In this document: in pieces, positions 5,919 through 7,022 of the stretch | Layout of the letters: the number at the start of each line of letters is the position of its first letter | How positions within the stretch are numbered: the stretch's first letter is position 1 | DNA from: Candidatus Fermentibacteraceae bacterium | Lineage (GTDB): Bacteria; Fermentibacterota; Fermentibacteria; Fermentibacterales; JCC-6 | Reading direction: 5' to 3' | DNA: 7,022 nt | Assembly (NCBI GenBank): GCA_021162285.1 | Contig: JAGGYZ010000020.1 | Location: 1-7,022 of the forward strand | Translations under genes and position numbers: made by a program | The notes under the pieces: generated by a model | What the model saw: only the letters and a program-made list of their open reading frames with translations | Database searches by the model: none | Told to the model about the DNA's origin: nothing

Positions 5919-5932
5919 GAAAAAGCAGACCT

Positions 5933-6406
5933 TTACATGAAGCTCATGCCTTCGTCGCCAATTTTCCAGTTTCCATCTTCAAGAACGAGTTCGATGTCTT
6001 CAGTGTCACCGTCAAGAGTTACGGGAACTGTAGCTGTTTCACCATCGATAACAGCCTCGCCGATCTCAATTGAGCTGAAGTCCGGCATCTCTGCTGTTAT
6101 CATTTCTGAACTCAGGAGAATGGTGATGGCCCTGGCTGCATCGAGGTTTGAGACTTCGTCGGCGGTAATTTCAATACCGAACATTACTGCCATTGCGGCT
6201 GTTCCTTCAGGGTCGGCCTTTAATTCCTCAAGAGATTCATTGATTCCAGCAACGGCTTCAGAGGTAAGGCAACTGACAACCACATCGCCGTCACCGTTCT
6301 GAACGCCTTCAAACAATCTGTTTACAACCTGGTCCGGTGTTCCACCGCCGCCACAGGCAATGGCAAGAACAAAAACTGCTGCGAGAGCAAGAGCTAACTT
6401 CTTCAT
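5933..6406 (-). CDS. Array lipoprotein, paralogue 2 (DUF4878/NTF2-like in appearance)
   Basis: This encodes a 157-residue putative lipoprotein. The signal peptide is MKKLALALAAVFVLAIAC, with Cys18 the lipidation site, followed by a Gly4 linker and TPDQVV. The mature domain has the family landmarks GDGDVVVSCLTSE, a GIEITADEV turn, MPDFSSIEIGEAVI, TVPVTLDGDT and the tail IELVLEDGNWKI. It is strongly acidic. Although the frame opens at 6487, ATG 6406 is chosen because it starts the signal peptide and has GGAGGG 8 bases upstream. The gene has its own promoter (6502-6529), a leader of about 90 bases with a hairpin, and a strong terminator, so it is a separate transcription unit. The biochemical role is unknown. 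Confidence 0.9.
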   Translation of the reverse strand: MKKLALALAAVFVLAIACGGGGTPDQVVNRLFEGVQNGDGDVVVSCLTSEAVAGINESLEELKADPEGTAAMAVMFGIEITADEVSNLDAARAITILLSSEMITAEMPDFSSIEIGEAVIDGETATVPVTLDGDTEDIELVLEDGNWKIGDEGMSFM

Positions 6407-6440
6407 CCGAAAATCCCTCCGATTGACGCTGTCCGGCGCA

Positions 6441-6458
6441 GGATGACAGCCGTCATCC
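6441..6458 (-). other. Hairpin in the 5' leader of paralogue 2
   Basis: GGATGAC (6441-6447) pairs perfectly with GTCATCC (6452-6458) around a four-base loop, in the predicted untranslated leader about 35 bases before ATG 6406. No T-tract follows, so it is not a terminator. It could stabilise the transcript or be a control element; no known riboswitch is recognised. Confidence 0.4.
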
Positions 6459-6501
6459 GAACCGAAACAGCCATTACATGGTAACAAACCCGCATGTGGC
6501 G

Positions 6502-6529
6502 ATTATAGCCATTTGTAATATTTTTGCAA
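6502..6529 (-). promoter_or_regulatory. Sigma70-type promoter of paralogue 2
   Basis: On the minus strand TTGCAA (6524-6529) and a perfect TATAAT (6502-6507) are 16 bases apart. The surrounding sequence is AT-rich, unlike the flanks. Transcription would start near 6495, about 90 bases before ATG 6406. Confidence 0.75.
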
Positions 6530-6570
6530 AACTGCGTATCTGCAGGCAGACTGGGCAGGTCGTATTACGG

Positions 6571-6599
6571 AAAAAGGAGCACCTGAAAGGTGCTCCTTT
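6571..6599 (-). terminator. Strong intrinsic terminator after paralogue 3
   Basis: On the minus strand an 11-base-pair perfect stem, AAAGGAGCACC / GGTGCTCCTTT with a five-base TTTCA loop, runs into a T-tract of five (opposite A 6571-6575). It follows the stop of the 6618-7022 gene by about 18 bases. The + strand has only three T after the stem, so it would terminate weakly in that direction. Confidence 0.93.
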
Positions 6600-6603
6600 G
6601 AAG

Positions 6604-6621
6604 TTAACTGTATACAGTTAA
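6604..6621. repeat. 18-bp perfect palindrome overlapping a stop codon
   Basis: TTAACTGTATACAGTTAA reads identically on both strands and contains the TAA stop (6618-6620, minus strand) of paralogue 3. It lies just before that gene's terminator hairpin. It may be a protein-binding site or an extra cruciform stem; neither can be decided from sequence alone. Confidence 0.7.
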
Positions 6622-7022
6622 GGAGTTTTGCTGATCTTCCAATTACCGTCTTCAAGAATGAGTTCAAGCTCTTCTTCGTCGCCATCGGCAGTAACAGCTA
6701 CTGTTGCACTCTGACCGTCTTCAGAAATGGTTGTTTCACCAATTTCAACATTGGAGAGATCCGGCATACTGGAGGCTGCCACTTCGTTGCCGAGCATTGC
6801 TGTAAGGAACTGACCCACTGTAAGATTCTCAACTTCTTCGGTTGTAAACTCGATACCCAGTGTAGCGAGCTGCGTCACTGAAGCTTCCGGATCTGCCTTG
6901 AGAAGTTCAATGTATCCGCCGAGTTCTGCAATACCATCTGATGACATACAACCTACAACGCCGTCACCGTCAGCACTGTTCCAGGCGTCCAGAAACTTCT
7001 GAACAACCTGGTCTGGTGTTCC
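6618..7022 (-). CDS. Array lipoprotein, paralogue 3 (5' end outside window)
   Basis: The minus-strand frame is open to the window edge, giving 134 residues of the mature domain; the signal peptide and lipobox would lie beyond 7022. It begins GTPDQVV, as in paralogue 2, and continues with SADGDGVVGCMSS, a GIEFTTEEV turn, FLTAMLGNE, MPDLSNVEIGE, ATVAVTADGDEEE and the tail ELILEDGNWKI, ending shortly after at TAA 6618-6620. The internal ATG at 6947 is not the start, because the family sequence continues unbroken upstream of it. It is closer to paralogue 2 than to paralogue 1, particularly at the GTPDQVV start and the LEDGNWKI tail. A strong terminator follows. Its function is unknown. Confidence 0.87.
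   Translation of the reverse strand, partial: GTPDQVVQKFLDAWNSADGDGVVGCMSSDGIAELGGYIELLKADPEASVTQLATLGIEFTTEEVENLTVGQFLTAMLGNEVAASSMPDLSNVEIGETTISEDGQSATVAVTADGDEEELELILEDGNWKISKTP

Noticed and set aside
5886..6302. Plus-strand open frame of 138 codons
   Set aside because: It is antisense to the well-supported lipoprotein gene 5933-6406, begins inside the terminator region, has low-complexity Ser-rich content and no family features.
1..7022. tRNA, rRNA, CRISPR arrays, insertion sequences, phage genes
   Set aside because: No cloverleaf, regularly spaced repeats, terminal inverted repeats with transposase, or integrase-like frames were found on reading both strands.

Overview
The window looks like chromosomal DNA of a Gram-negative bacterium of intermediate GC content (about half, by eye). 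It carries several lipoprotein signal peptides with a Cys lipobox, a probable outer-membrane beta-barrel end, and a sedoheptulose-7-phosphate isomerase of the kind used for surface heptose. Genes are tightly packed, often overlap, and often start at GTG, TTG or possibly CTG behind strong Shine-Dalgarno sites. Promoters resemble TTGACA/TATAAT. I cannot name the species. The mixture is consistent with an FCB-group or candidate-phylum bacterium, but that is only an impression.

Left part (1-1429, + strand): the last 95 codons of a beta-strand-rich protein, then a lipoprotein with an NTF2-like look, then a short SAM-dependent methyltransferase of the TrmN6/HemK type. The methyltransferase gene overlaps the lipoprotein gene by 31 bases. 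It converges on, and overlaps by 18 bases, a minus-strand gene for a small exported beta-rich protein (1412-1846).

Centre (1840-4961, + strand): a four-gene operon whose predicted promoter interlocks with that of the minus-strand exported-protein gene. It encodes a PHP-type CpsB/YwqE-like tyrosine phosphatase, an RmlD-like NAD(P)-dependent reductase, GmhA, and a flippase-like (LPG_synthase_TM, UPF0104) membrane protein. The genes overlap by 4, 22 and 17 bases, which suggests translational coupling. Together they point to synthesis and control of a surface polysaccharide or heptose-containing glycan. An extended -10 promoter then leads to a small FmdB-type zinc-ribbon gene (5027-5263).

Right part (5264-7022, - strand): a tandem array of related small lipoproteins (DUF4878/NTF2-like in appearance). 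There are two complete copies (5377-5859, 5933-6406), a third cut by the window edge (6618-7022), and a 28-codon remnant (5269-5355) that joins a signal-peptide start directly to the family's C-terminal tail. Strong intrinsic terminators follow two of the copies, and the middle copy has a clear promoter of its own. This array, with its deletion remnant, is the most unusual part of the window. No tRNA, rRNA, CRISPR array, insertion sequence or phage gene was seen.
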